NCBI GenBank assembly: GCA_963210315.1
Contig: OY723246.1
Coordinates: 620,001-684,000 of the forward strand
DNA length: 64,000 nt
Direction: 5' to 3'
Source of the DNA: Rhynchopus euleeides
Taxonomy: Eukaryota > Euglenozoa > Diplonemea > Diplonemida > Diplonemidae
Below are positions 9,357 through 18,081 of this stretch, one piece after another. The notes beneath the pieces are model-generated. The model was given only the letters and a program-made list of their open reading frames with translations. It did no database searches and had not been told where the DNA came from. Within the stretch, counting starts at the first letter, position 1; every line of letters starts with the position of its first letter. Made by a program: the position numbers and the translations under genes.

Positions 9357-10769
9357 CTACGTCACAGCGGAGGCCCCACTCGGGTTAGAGTGTGGGGCCA
9401 ACTCAGTGCCACTCCGGGGAGGAGGGCGTGCAGCATAGCCAGCGTGGTGTGTGTGGCAGCAATGTGTTAGTGTTTTGCCATCGCTGTAGCAGTCACCGCA
9501 TCGGTCCATGCTGTGGCGTTTGCAGAAGCCCATAGTGACCGGGAGCCCGTCCCCCTCTTTGTGGTGGTTGCGGCAGCACACCTCCTCTGGGAGGCGTCGC
9601 TTTTGGCATGCCGAGCAACGGGGCTTCCAATGCAACTTGCAGGCAAGCACCTTTGCGTTCCTCCTGGCACCAGGGGGGGCAGTACGGGGGGCAGCGCCCC
9701 TCCGCTCCCATGGGCGTCCCACCCGGCTGTTGGCCTGCCGACCGCGCGCCGCCCACTGCTGGGCCGGCTGCTGCCAGCCCTCTGGGTAGTGCGGCTGTGG
9801 GGCGAAGGTGGCGGCCCACGCCATTCCGCGGTCATGGAATACCGTATCTTGCCGGCTGTGGACTGGCTCAGCCAGGTGTGCTTGGAGGCTGCGCATCACC
9901 GATTCAGTGGCAGGGTTCAGTTGGGCCCTCCTCGACAGGCCCGCCGCCACAGTTCCGCCGAGAGCCGTGAGGACCGTTGAGTTGGCAGCATGACCGCAAT
10001 GCCAGGGCCCTTTGCCCACTTTCGTCACCATACTGCAGAGTCCTTTCAGCGAGGCGGCTTTCCCTAGGATACTGCTCTGGAACACCGTGAGGTCCTGCTG
10101 GAGCTTCTGCCGCGAGGCCCCCAGCCTTTCAGCCTCATCCATCGCGGCGTTGCTGAGGGCGTCAGCATCGGTGTTGGATTCCCTCTTCACATGCTCATAC
10201 GTGAGAGTGAACCTCGGTTGGAGGTCCGCAGCCAGCGCGGACGTGCTGAGGAAAAGAGGACGGAGGGCGGCATCCCGGCACAGGGATTCCCCTCGGAGCT
10301 GCCGCAGCACCACCTGGGAGTCGCCTCGCACTGTGACTGGGCCCTCAGGGGCATCGCCCCTCTCGAGGAGGCGCAGGCCTGCTCGTAGCGCCTCGTACTC
10401 AGCAATGTTGTTGCTACGCACGTTCAGCAGCGGGAGCACTTTCTCTGAGACCTTGCAGCCGTCTTGGTACAGCACCGCCCCTGCCCCCGCCACAGCGAAG
10501 GGGGTGCCGTTGTCGCGCGCGCCACCGTCAAAGTACAGGGTGAGCCCCGGGGCCGTGTCTGCAGGAATGCGCGGGCGGGCCTCCCTCGCACCCTTCTTAT
10601 TCGGGTCCACGTGGGTAGGGGGGCGGATGCGGCGTGTCACGGTGTCTGGGAGGGTGAGGCCCGTCGACAGCTCGAAGTCCACGGCTAGCTCCATCAGGGT
10701 CACAGTTTGCTCACCCCCCTGCGGTCCCCACTTCAGGCCCCTTAGCCAGTCGCAGAGAGCCACCCACAT
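9357..10769 (-). CDS. Retroelement-type RNase H with C-terminal B-box-like zinc module
   Basis: The product is 470 aa from the first ATG. Residues ~75-215 are a type I RNase H fold (RVT_3-like): the acidic residues are visible as D81 in LYFDGGARD, E124 in NNIAEYEAL, D150 in VRGDSQVVL and D203 in NTDADALSNAAM. Such domains degrade the RNA strand of RNA/DNA hybrids. The N-terminal MELAVDFELSTG segment resembles the linker between reverse transcriptase and RNase H in protist non-LTR elements. Near the C-terminus is a Cys/His module, CCRNHH...DGLPV...FCKRH...RCGDC...CCHTHH, which fits a B-box-like zinc finger. No reverse transcriptase is present. The frame stays open without Met upstream to about 10985, with a coding-like WEWSTPTPESACIPALAPSE stretch, so the protein may be 5'-truncated or its first exon may lie upstream (CAG acceptor after a CA repeat near 10875). 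Confidence 0.8.
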   Translation of the reverse strand: MWVALCDWLRGLKWGPQGGEQTVTLMELAVDFELSTGLTLPDTVTRRIRPPTHVDPNKKGAREARPRIPADTAPGLTLYFDGGARDNGTPFAVAGAGAVLYQDGCKVSEKVLPLLNVRSNNIAEYEALRAGLRLLERGDAPEGPVTVRGDSQVVLRQLRGESLCRDAALRPLFLSTSALAADLQPRFTLTYEHVKRESNTDADALSNAAMDEAERLGASRQKLQQDLTVFQSSILGKAASLKGLCSMVTKVGKGPWHCGHAANSTVLTALGGTVAAGLSRRAQLNPATESVMRSLQAHLAEPVHSRQDTVFHDRGMAWAATFAPQPHYPEGWQQPAQQWAARGRQANSRVGRPWERRGAAPRTAPPGARRNAKVLACKLHWKPRCSACQKRRLPEEVCCRNHHKEGDGLPVTMGFCKRHSMDRCGDCYSDGKTLTHCCHTHHAGYAARPPPRSGTELAPHSNPSGASAVT

Positions 10770-11330
10770 GCCTGGGGGCCGCTTGCCCCACGTCTGCTTG
10801 ACTTCGGATGGCGCCAGTGCAGGGATGCAGGCACTCTCGGGGGTGGGGGTGCTCCACTCCCAGGGGTAGACTGTGTGTGTGTGTGTATGCCCACGGTGTG
10901 TGGGGGGGCGGTGGGGGGTGGAGGGACGGGTCGGCTCCTTGCATTCGGTCCCGAATACGCCAACAAGGTAAAAACCGGCTCACCTCACACAACCCCCCCC
11001 CACCCCACCCCGCCACACACCACACACCCACACCATCAATCCGATCTCCTCCCGACGAAGCTCAAGCCACGTTACCTTCCCTCTCCCCCCCCCCCCCTCC
11101 CCCACACCCCCACCTGGGCAATCTCTCGCTAGCTTCGTGCGTTCTCCAAGAGAGATGTGCGAGTGGGTGAGGAAGGTGGTGGTGGTGGTGGAGGAGGAGG
11201 GGGGGGGGGGTGTGCGGTTGTGCGGTAGCGGCCGGCTGTTTGCTCCGGTGCCTTGTGTGATTGGGGGAGGGAGGGAAGGTTTGCCCCGCTGCTGTTTGTT
11301 TGTCTTGGTGTTTTTTTTTACGCACACGAC
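10770..11330. other. Intergenic with CA/GT repeat and C-rich tracts
   Basis: On the minus strand this is the upstream side of the RNase H gene, including a (CA)7 run near 10872-10886 that precedes a CAG. Elsewhere there are C-rich (about 10987-11110) and G-rich (about 11170-11215) tracts; no gene. Confidence 0.5.
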
Positions 11331-11496
11331 TTTCGCGCGGAAAGTGTCATTCAGCTCTGCCAAACGTGCTCTACACACCACCCCCTTCATCAGGCAAGTG
11401 GGTTTGTAAGTGTGTGTGGAAGCGTCAACGCATCAAACGAAGTATCAACAGTAGAGAAAGAGCGGCAGAGTTGAAGTGACACTTTTCTTTCGCGCG
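11331..11496. mobile_element. MITE family A, copy 1 (166 bp)
   Basis: Inverted ends: left AAAGTGTCATTCAGCTCTGCC (11341-11361, inside 11331-11362) and right GGCAGAGTTGAAGTGACACTTT (from 11464). The flanking CGCGCG also pairs. The copy at 13877-14033 is nearly identical across its length, and the shared sequence begins further left at a T-run plus ACGCACACGAC. No ORF; non-autonomous. Confidence 0.7.
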
Positions 11497-12244
11497 AGGG
11501 AGAAGGGAGGTGGGGGGGCGGGGGGGGGAGGGGGTCATGATTTCAGAAGCATCGTTTAGACGGAGAAGCATGTGAGAAGCTAATCTCAGATGTGCTGATT
11601 GTCGACACCAAAAAAAAAGCATCACAACACAAAATATTCAACCCAAAACGGCAGCATCAACTGGGTGCCTGGTGGTGGGATCGCTGAAGGCGTGCCGATG
11701 GGTGTGCCATACACAAAAATAAACTGCAAAAAAAAGTAAACAGCAAAGTATAAACTAAAGGAGCAACAGCCGTCCTTTCGCCCCTCTGGAACTCAGTGAA
11801 AAGTGAGACTGTGAGAATGGGAAAAATAGGGCGGTTTCTACGCACAAAAAAGAGAGGGCGGCAAAGCCCCTGACACAGTTTGTTTTTTTATACACTTCAC
11901 AATGCAGGCAAGTCTAGGACCGGACTGCCGCATCGTGATTTGACACAGAAGGCCCTGCCCCCCCTCCTCTCGATGTTGATGTTTTACTGCGAAGTGTTGT
12001 TACACTCTGCTGGCTGCTGCTGCTGTCCCGGTGTTCTCTTCTAGCCAGGGTACACCGGGGCTACCACATTCTCCCCCCCCCCATCCCTTCACCACTTCTA
12101 CATCTTGCATCCCCATCCCCACCACACACTGTTGTTGTCACGCCACCTCACGCCCTGTCTCTAGCAATAAATTCCAGGGGCATTCTTTTGTATCCATTCT
12201 AAACCACAGCGACCCTGGGTCGGGTTGGAGTTGCACTCACACCT
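11497..12244. other. Intergenic, no gene seen
   Basis: Contains poly-G (about 11512-11535), several A-runs (about 11610-11620, 11730-11740, 11846-11852) and CT-rich DNA. Codon-like sequence was not found. Confidence 0.5.
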
Positions 12245-12354
12245 CCCACCCCACCCCACCCCACCCCACCCCACCCCACCCCACCCCACCCCACCCCACC
12301 CCACCCCACCCCACCCCACCCCACCCCACCCCACCCCACTCCACTCCACTCCAC
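12245..12354. repeat. (CCCCA)n pentanucleotide microsatellite
   Basis: Around 19 perfect CCCCA units run to about 12338, followed by three CCACT variants. Related GGGGT runs occur at about 12421-12450, 36901-36935 and 37215-37258. It is not a canonical telomere repeat. Confidence 0.95.
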
Positions 12355-12630
12355 CTACTTGTCTGCCCAACACGCCATGTCTACTCTGTGCCATGTACAA
12401 CAGTATAACTCATACCGCAATGGGGGGTGGGGGGTGGGGTGGGGTGGGTTGGGGCGATTCCTTCATTCTTCTGCGATTCTGTGTCAAAAAAAAATCACCC
12501 CCTCTGCTTCTACGCACAATTTGAAGTGTGTGTCAAAATGACCAAAAAAAATACATAAAAACCGAGAGCGAGTTGCTGTGCCGAAACGGTGATGTGTGTC
12601 ATGTTTTCTTCTTTTATTGCAAACACACAC

Positions 12631-13828
12631 CAGGGTATAAGATAGACTTTTTTTCTGGCGCCGTTTTCCGGTTTTTCTGGTTTTGAAAATTTTTCGCGCG
12701 CGCCTTCGGCGCGCGCGACCCGCGCAAACCCTCCCAGAATCTGAGAGGGCCCGGTGCCTGCGCGCGTCCTGTCGTACTGAGGCTGCTTGGTGGGGCAGGC
12801 GCAGCAGCCGCTTTGAAAGTTTGGACTCTCGGCAAATAAACCGGTCTGGTGCAATTTTGTTACGCAGGGGGGTCTGGGGGGCGGAGCCCCCCAGCCGCCG
12901 GAGGCCACGGTAGTGAACATCTGTTCCCTACAGTCTGGATTCGCTTGTAAGTAGGAAGGCTTCGCTGTATCGCAGCCCGGCCAGCAGGAGATCACTGGTC
13001 CTTGAGGGTTCAACCTTCAGGGTGGAGGAGGGCGGGGGAGCGACCACTCGTGACAGGTGTGCGTTGTGGGTGGAGTGGGTGCACGACAGAATGGCCAAAG
13101 GGTTCACGAGATCTCTGCACACATTCCGTTATCGAGGAGATGGGCACCTGCTTTCTCCCCAGCTGTGACGACAGGCAACAAACAAATCTCATCTGTTAGT
13201 TGCCCCCAATAGGCTTGGCGACCTTCAAGACTGCTTGAAAGACGTTCGTGTTCTCGTCTCAGCCCTCCAGACAAGCAGATCTGTCTCGAGTTGGTGGGCT
13301 GTCGCCATGTATTCGATGGCACCGAGTGACGCTGCACAGAGGCAGACGACACGGTGAACTCAAGCGGAGGTTACCCTACCTCCGCTGGAGTACACCGTGT
13401 GTCTCCCATGAGTCTCAACTAGCGGGAGTCTTAGCGTAAATTAGCTGGAAAATAGACTCCCGTCTCCAGTACAGACTGCAGTCTTAGACTCCCTCTTAGA
13501 CACTCGCTAGGGTGGCTGGAGTCCACCATGTGTGCACCTTCAAAACAGAAGAGACCTGCATGACGAGGGCATCACCACCCACCGGGCCACCCGCTAGGTT
13601 CATTTTTTCTTCTCCGCTTCTCTGCCTTCTTTGGACTATTTGAGCTCTGTGCGGATCACGATGGGGTCACTTTCTATTTTTTTATGGCGTTTTTTCTGAC
13701 TGTTTTACTGTCCCAAAGTCACAAAAAAATCCGCCAAAAATGAGACCGATCTTTTTTTTTTCCAGAAAACCGGGAACCGGGAAACCCTGGTTTTGAAAAC
13801 CGGAAAACCAGACCTATCTTATCCCCTG
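12631..13828. mobile_element. hAT-like non-autonomous element (1198 bp)
   Basis: Ends: left CAGGGTATAAGATAGACTT and right (complement) CAGGGGATAAGATAGGTCT, followed on both sides by related TTTTCCGGTTTTyCTGG-type sequence. Immediately outside are 8 bp direct repeats ACACACAC (12623-12630 and 13829-13836), the target-site size of hAT elements, although the target is itself a CA tract. There is no transposase. Inside are a GC-rich hairpin (CGCGCGCGCC...GGCGCGCGCG near 12697-12718), one copy of the 60 bp hairpin repeat (12867) and a hairpin GCGGAGGT/ACCTCCGC near 13361-13382. Confidence 0.7.
12867..12927 (+). repeat. 60 bp hairpin repeat, copy 1
   Basis: Consensus: GGGGGG, then the hairpin CTGGGGGGC-GGA-GCCCCCCAG, then CCGCCGGAGGCCACGG and TAGTGAACATCTGTTCC. 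It sits inside the hAT-like element at 12631-13828. All five copies in the window have the same orientation and are preceded by CA. Confidence 0.85.
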
Positions 13829-13876
13829 ACACACACAAACACACACAGCCCATTATTTTTTTTTACGCACACGACT

Positions 13877-14033
13877 TTCGCGCGGAAAGTGTCATTCAGC
13901 TCTGCCAAACGTGCTCTACACACCACCCCCTTCATCAGGCAAGTGGGTTTGTAAGTGTGTGTGGAAGCGTCAACGCATCAAACGAAGTATCTTACAGTAG
14001 AGAGAGAGCGGCAGGGTTGAAGTGACACTTTTG
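13877..14033. mobile_element. MITE family A, copy 2
   Basis: Nearly identical to 11331-11496, including the inverted AAAGTGTCATTCAG / AAGTGACACTTTT ends. The main differences are small changes near ATCTTACAG and GAGAGAGAGCGGCAGGG. It starts 25-50 bp right of the hAT-like element, so insertions are clustered. Confidence 0.7.
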
Positions 14034-15396
14034 CTGGCAAAACAAAAGCCTATATCGGGCAACTGAAAATTCAAAAAAAAGGGCCTTTCCACTCCCGACC
14101 CCCCCTACCCCCATGTGACATTCTGTGTGGGATTTTTTTTATACCGTGGGGGAACCAGCCGACTTCCACATTCTTCCCCCATCCCCCCCACCCCACTCCC
14201 CTCCCCTCCCCTCCCCTCCCCTATGTCGATTCGATGCGGCAGCGAGTGCGGGCGTGAGCCCTGCCAACAATAGCCAGCCTCTGCCCCCCCCACTCTGTCC
14301 CCACCCAACCCCAGTCTCTTCCCCCCCTCCACCCCTCCGGAGTGGCCGACTTTCGAAGGGTGCTCGCAGTCTGGCGATGCGGGTGTTGTGTCTTGTTTTC
14401 AAGGCACGCCGTGCGGGAGTGCACACATGTGTGGGAGAGGGGCGGGGGGCGGTGGTGGTGGTGGTGGTGGTGGTGGTGTGAAGTATCACCACCGCACACT
14501 ACCCCACCCCTCCACCCCCACCCCCCACGCCATACTCAACACACACCCACACGCGCATTTTCCAGATCCCTGCGATGAGCCATCGCATCCTCAAGAACGC
14601 TGCAAAAGGGTGGGTAGGGGGGTAGGGAGGGAAAAAAACGTAATACCTTGGGCATGCGTCTCGCAGTGGGCGATCGCATCAACGGAGAACAAAAGGAATG
14701 GTAGGGTGGTTGGGTGGGTGGTGGTGAGTGGTGAGTGGATGGTGTTGTCCAAAAAAAAAAAAAGGCTCGTCTTTTTTTTTTCTCTTTCGAGAGCTGTGCT
14801 TTCAAAAGAAATTCCGATGCGGTTTTTTTTTATGTGTTTTAGATGCGTCTTGTTTTCAACCCACTCCCGGGAGCAGGTGGGGGTGGGAGACAGGGGCCAT
14901 TCTCTCACCACCACCCACCGCACCCCACGACGCCACCTCGACGCGCGCATGCAACTTGAGTTGAAGGGATGAGGGGGTGGGGCGGGGGTGGGCGGGGCTC
15001 TTCCGCCCCCCATCGCCCGTCTCTGCAACACCCCTTCTTCTTCTTCTTCTTCTTCTCATATCCCCCCCCCCCTTTTTTTTTACCCACTTCGCCCTCGCCT
15101 CCTTCCCCGCACGCGCTCTCTCTTTCCCCCCCCCCTCCTTTGGCGTGAGCCAAATCCAGAACGACGTGTCGGAGGGGGGGGGGGGAAGGGCGAGGGGGGT
15201 GGGGGGGGGGGGGAGAGAGAGAGCGGCACGTGCGGCGCATCCGCTTGTGAGGTTCACTGCAGGGCTCCATACCCCACTCCCACACCTCCACACCCCACCT
15301 CTCCTTAATCTCAAAGGGGAAACTAGGGTGGCCATACCCCACCCACCCACCACTACAGGGGCCCGGGAACCCCCTCCCCCCCCCTCCTCCCCCACC
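14034..15396. other. Intergenic and leader of the PLP-enzyme gene
   Basis: Contains (GGT)n at about 14451-14477, A/T homopolymers (14749-14763, 14770-14780), a (CTT)n run near 15036-15056 and C-rich tracts. The frame of the next gene is open from 14977, but this part is low complexity. CACTACAG at about 15357 is a likely acceptor about 40 nt before the ATG. Confidence 0.5.
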
Positions 15397-16425
15397 ATGG
15401 CGGTGTCCGCAGATGACGTGCTGGATGCAGCCCAGCGCCTGTCTGCCGTGCCACTGGTGCAGCACACCCCTCTCCTGGAGAGCGCCTCCCTCAACGCCCT
15501 GGCTGGCTGCCGCGTGCTCGTCAAGGCGGAGTGCCTGCAGACCCCGGGGTCCTTCAAGGTGCGCGGTGCGACCAACCGCCTCCTCCTCCTCCCCGAGGCG
15601 CAGCGGAGGAAGGGGGTAGTCGCCTTCAGCTCGGGGAACTTCGGGCGGGGGCTCGCCGCGGCGGCGCAGGGGCTGGGTGTCCCCTGCACCATCGTGATGC
15701 CGGAGGACGCCCCCTTGGTTAAAAAGCAGGGCGCGCGCGGCTTCGGCGCGGCTGTCCTCGAGAGCCGCGTCGAGGCGGGGGTGAACCGCGAGGTCACCGC
15801 CGCCCAAACCGCAGAGGGCGTTGCGCGCGACACGGGTGCGACACTGCTGCACCCCTTTGAGGACCTGCATGTGATAGCGGGGCAGGGCTCTGCTGCTGTG
15901 GAGGCATTCGCCGATGCGGCAGCAGCAGGCGTGTCGCCCGACGTGCTGGTGGTGCCGGCGGGGGGTGGCGGATTATCCGCAGGGTGTAACCTGGCGAAGT
16001 CCCGCCTTGCCCCGGGGTGCCGCTCCTACATTGTGGAGCCGGAGCATTACGGGGACCACCGTGCCTCGCTCGCCGCGGGGGTGAGGATACGCAACCCAGC
16101 CAGTGCTCCGCCGACCCGATGCGATGCGCTGCAGGCTGTGGCGCCCGGCGTCAACACCTTCCCTATCAACCTGCGGCACTGCAACGAGGGCCTCACAGTG
16201 ACGGACGCCGAGGTGATGCACGCCGTGGGGGTGGCGCGCAGCACCCTCGGGCTCAGCCTCGAGCCCAGCGGGGCCTGCCCCCTCGCGGCGCTGCTGGCCG
16301 GAAAGATCCCGGGTGCCGTGGCGGGGCGGGCGGTTGTGCTCCTCGCGAGTGGGGGGGACCCGGCCTGCCTCCCGGACCCCAGCCTGGCGGCGCGTGTGGG
16401 CAGCAGTGGTGTGGCGAAGCTGTAG
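15397..16425 (+). CDS. PLP-dependent threonine dehydratase/serine racemase-like enzyme
   Basis: The product is 342 aa and belongs to fold-type II PLP enzymes. The PLP Schiff-base lysine is K54 in GSFKVRGA. The substrate-binding loop SSGNFGRG follows at 78-85 (usually SxGNHxxG; Phe replaces His here), and the phosphate-gripping GGGG lies at 189-192. HPFEDLHVIAGQG (152-164) is also typical. There is no C-terminal ACT regulatory domain, so it resembles catabolic threonine/serine dehydratases or serine racemases rather than the feedback-regulated biosynthetic enzyme. The expected reaction is dehydration/deamination of L-Thr or L-Ser, or serine racemisation; the sequence alone cannot decide. The start at 15397 matches the family N-terminus and lies downstream of an acceptor-like CAG. 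No targeting peptide is evident, so cytosolic is likely. No introns. Confidence 0.92.
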   Translation: MAVSADDVLDAAQRLSAVPLVQHTPLLESASLNALAGCRVLVKAECLQTPGSFKVRGATNRLLLLPEAQRRKGVVAFSSGNFGRGLAAAAQGLGVPCTIVMPEDAPLVKKQGARGFGAAVLESRVEAGVNREVTAAQTAEGVARDTGATLLHPFEDLHVIAGQGSAAVEAFADAAAAGVSPDVLVVPAGGGGLSAGCNLAKSRLAPGCRSYIVEPEHYGDHRASLAAGVRIRNPASAPPTRCDALQAVAPGVNTFPINLRHCNEGLTVTDAEVMHAVGVARSTLGLSLEPSGACPLAALLAGKIPGAVAGRAVVLLASGGDPACLPDPSLAARVGSSGVAKL

Positions 16426-16944
16426 GCGGGTGGGGTGGGGGAGGCAGGAGGTGTGGATTGGTGCGCCCCCCCCCCCCCCTGTTTAAGAATGACTGCGACC
16501 TGTGGCATGTGTGGCATTTTGTGTGATATCCGCTACTGTTGACAAGGGAGAGTTGTGTGGGGTGGGGGTGGGGGTGGACCCACCCGGTTGTATGGGCAGG
16601 GGATGTTCGCTTGTTCCTCACCAGGTCACCCCCCCCCCCCCCCTGTGCCCCTCTCTGTCTCTTTCTGCCGCATGTGCTGAGTTGCTGTGCAACGGAGTGG
16701 GGGGGGGGGGGGAGAGTCTCGCGTAGACACACCCGCTTTGATATGGCAACAGACCTGCCGCCAGGGTGGGACACTAACAGGGCGCACCCTCGAGCCGAAG
16801 CCACTGCCATACAACCCCTCCCCAGTCCACCCTCTCTCTCTGTCACCCTGGAGCCAGCGCCCACCCCACCACCCACCCCGCTAGCTCGAACGTAAATCAG
16901 AGCCATCCTCCCGGTCAGGACCACCCACACACATCTCTTCCACC
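16426..16944. other. Intergenic, no gene seen
   Basis: Poly-C (about 16467-16480 and 16629-16643) and poly-G (about 16699-16712) runs. CCCGCTAG near 16884 and CGGTCAG near 16919 are candidate acceptors for the next gene. Confidence 0.5.
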
Positions 16945-17682
16945 ATGCTGTGCCGTGCCGCCGCTGTGGCGCTGTGCGCCCTCACCGCAGCTGGCTCGAT
17001 TGTCCCTGACGGGGAGCCCTTCAGCCCGATGGTGTACAACGAGACGGTGTGGAAGGCTTTCTCCCTGAAGAACTGCAGCAACCCCCCTGCCGAGCCCACA
17101 GTCGACCCGTATAAGGGGTCCAACGACACGGCGCCGCCTGCGCCTTACGGCGCGGATGCTGTGTGCGGTGTGAAGTATGTTAATGACACGCAGCGCACGG
17201 AGTATTCCCTGGTGAGCTATGTTAACGTGACTGCTGCGCAGCAGGACGGTGCGCATGTGACGCACGACAAGGCGTGTGGCATGTGCTCGAGTCTGGCGGA
17301 CCTGTCTGCTTACATGAGCCAGACGGATCTGACGACGCCCATCCGTGCCTGCGGCCTGAAGCACCTCCTGAACCACAAGAAGTTGTTGGAGTGCATCGTC
17401 GAGTCGACAAGCCTGTCGCGCCCCTGCGCTGCGATCTTCTTCTACAACTCGGAGAACACCAAGGCGCAGTGCCTCGTCCCGTGCCTGGAGGCGTCTGCAG
17501 AGCACCTGCCGAACAACCTGCCCCCGGACAACCGCCTCAACAAGTGCCTGCAGTGCGACGAGGACAAGTCTGGGCCTGTCTTCAAGTACTACGCAGGGCG
17601 GACCCGGCGTGGGTCTGGGCTGAACTCGTCCATCATCCGCCCTGTTGACCAGGTGTTCCGCGTGATCCACGACTACTACTGA
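16945..17682 (+). CDS. Conserved secreted Cys-rich protein of protists
   Basis: The product is 245 aa. Residues 1-~18 are a signal peptide (MLCRAAAVALCALTAAGS). The mature part carries many Cys and several N-glycosylation sequons (NET, NCS, NDT twice, NVT, NSS). The motif order ACGMCSSLADLSAYM...DLTTPIRACG...PCAAIFFYNSENT...CLVPC...CLQCDEDKSGPVFKYYAG-RTRRGSGL resembles an uncharacterised secreted family I recall from diverse algae and flagellates, whose CDEDKSGPVFK and AGRTRR-GSG blocks are nearly invariant. Function is unknown; it probably enters the secretory pathway and is disulfide-rich. There is no transmembrane segment apart from the signal peptide. The ATG at 16945 begins the signal peptide. 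Codon use matches the neighbouring genes, and there are no introns. Confidence 0.85.
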   Translation: MLCRAAAVALCALTAAGSIVPDGEPFSPMVYNETVWKAFSLKNCSNPPAEPTVDPYKGSNDTAPPAPYGADAVCGVKYVNDTQRTEYSLVSYVNVTAAQQDGAHVTHDKACGMCSSLADLSAYMSQTDLTTPIRACGLKHLLNHKKLLECIVESTSLSRPCAAIFFYNSENTKAQCLVPCLEASAEHLPNNLPPDNRLNKCLQCDEDKSGPVFKYYAGRTRRGSGLNSSIIRPVDQVFRVIHDYY

Positions 17683-18081
17683 TCTGAAATGTGTTGGCAG
17701 CGAGAGGAGGTTGCTGCATCAAGAAGGTGTCTCGGTGCGTCCCCCCCTCCCCCCGCTCTTGCAAAATAACATACGAACCAATGTGCCTTGTGTGTGTGTT
17801 GTCCTTTGGGCGAAAGGGAGTGCCTTAGTTTCGGCATTTGTCCCACTGCAGCAGCCAGACGTCTAGGCAGTATTCGTGGCACCTGCCTTGCCTGTGCGTT
17901 GCACCTAACGGAAAGGCAGACCGCCGAGGATACGCATCTGTCTGAGGAGAGGGCCTTCGCTATCGATAGGGGGGTTTTCGACAAAATTCGACGTTATGGG
18001 GGCATGGAAATTTAGGCATTCTTAGGCATTCTCAGGCGAAATAGGCAGGGTTTTTTGGCTGGGGAAAATAGAGTACAAATT
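17683..18081. other. Intergenic, 3' of the secreted-protein gene
   Basis: No gene. Short direct repeats TTAGGCATTCT occur at about 18012-18035, just before the left end of the hAT element. Confidence 0.5.

Noticed and set aside
12245..12354. Interstitial telomere array
   Set aside because: The unit is a plain CCCCA pentamer with CCACT variants, embedded in C-rich DNA, and similar GGGGT tracts occur elsewhere as ordinary microsatellites.
13000..13020. tRNA B-box-like GGTTCAACC
   Set aside because: No cloverleaf arms or matching A box around it; no other tRNA-like T-arm was convincing in the window.
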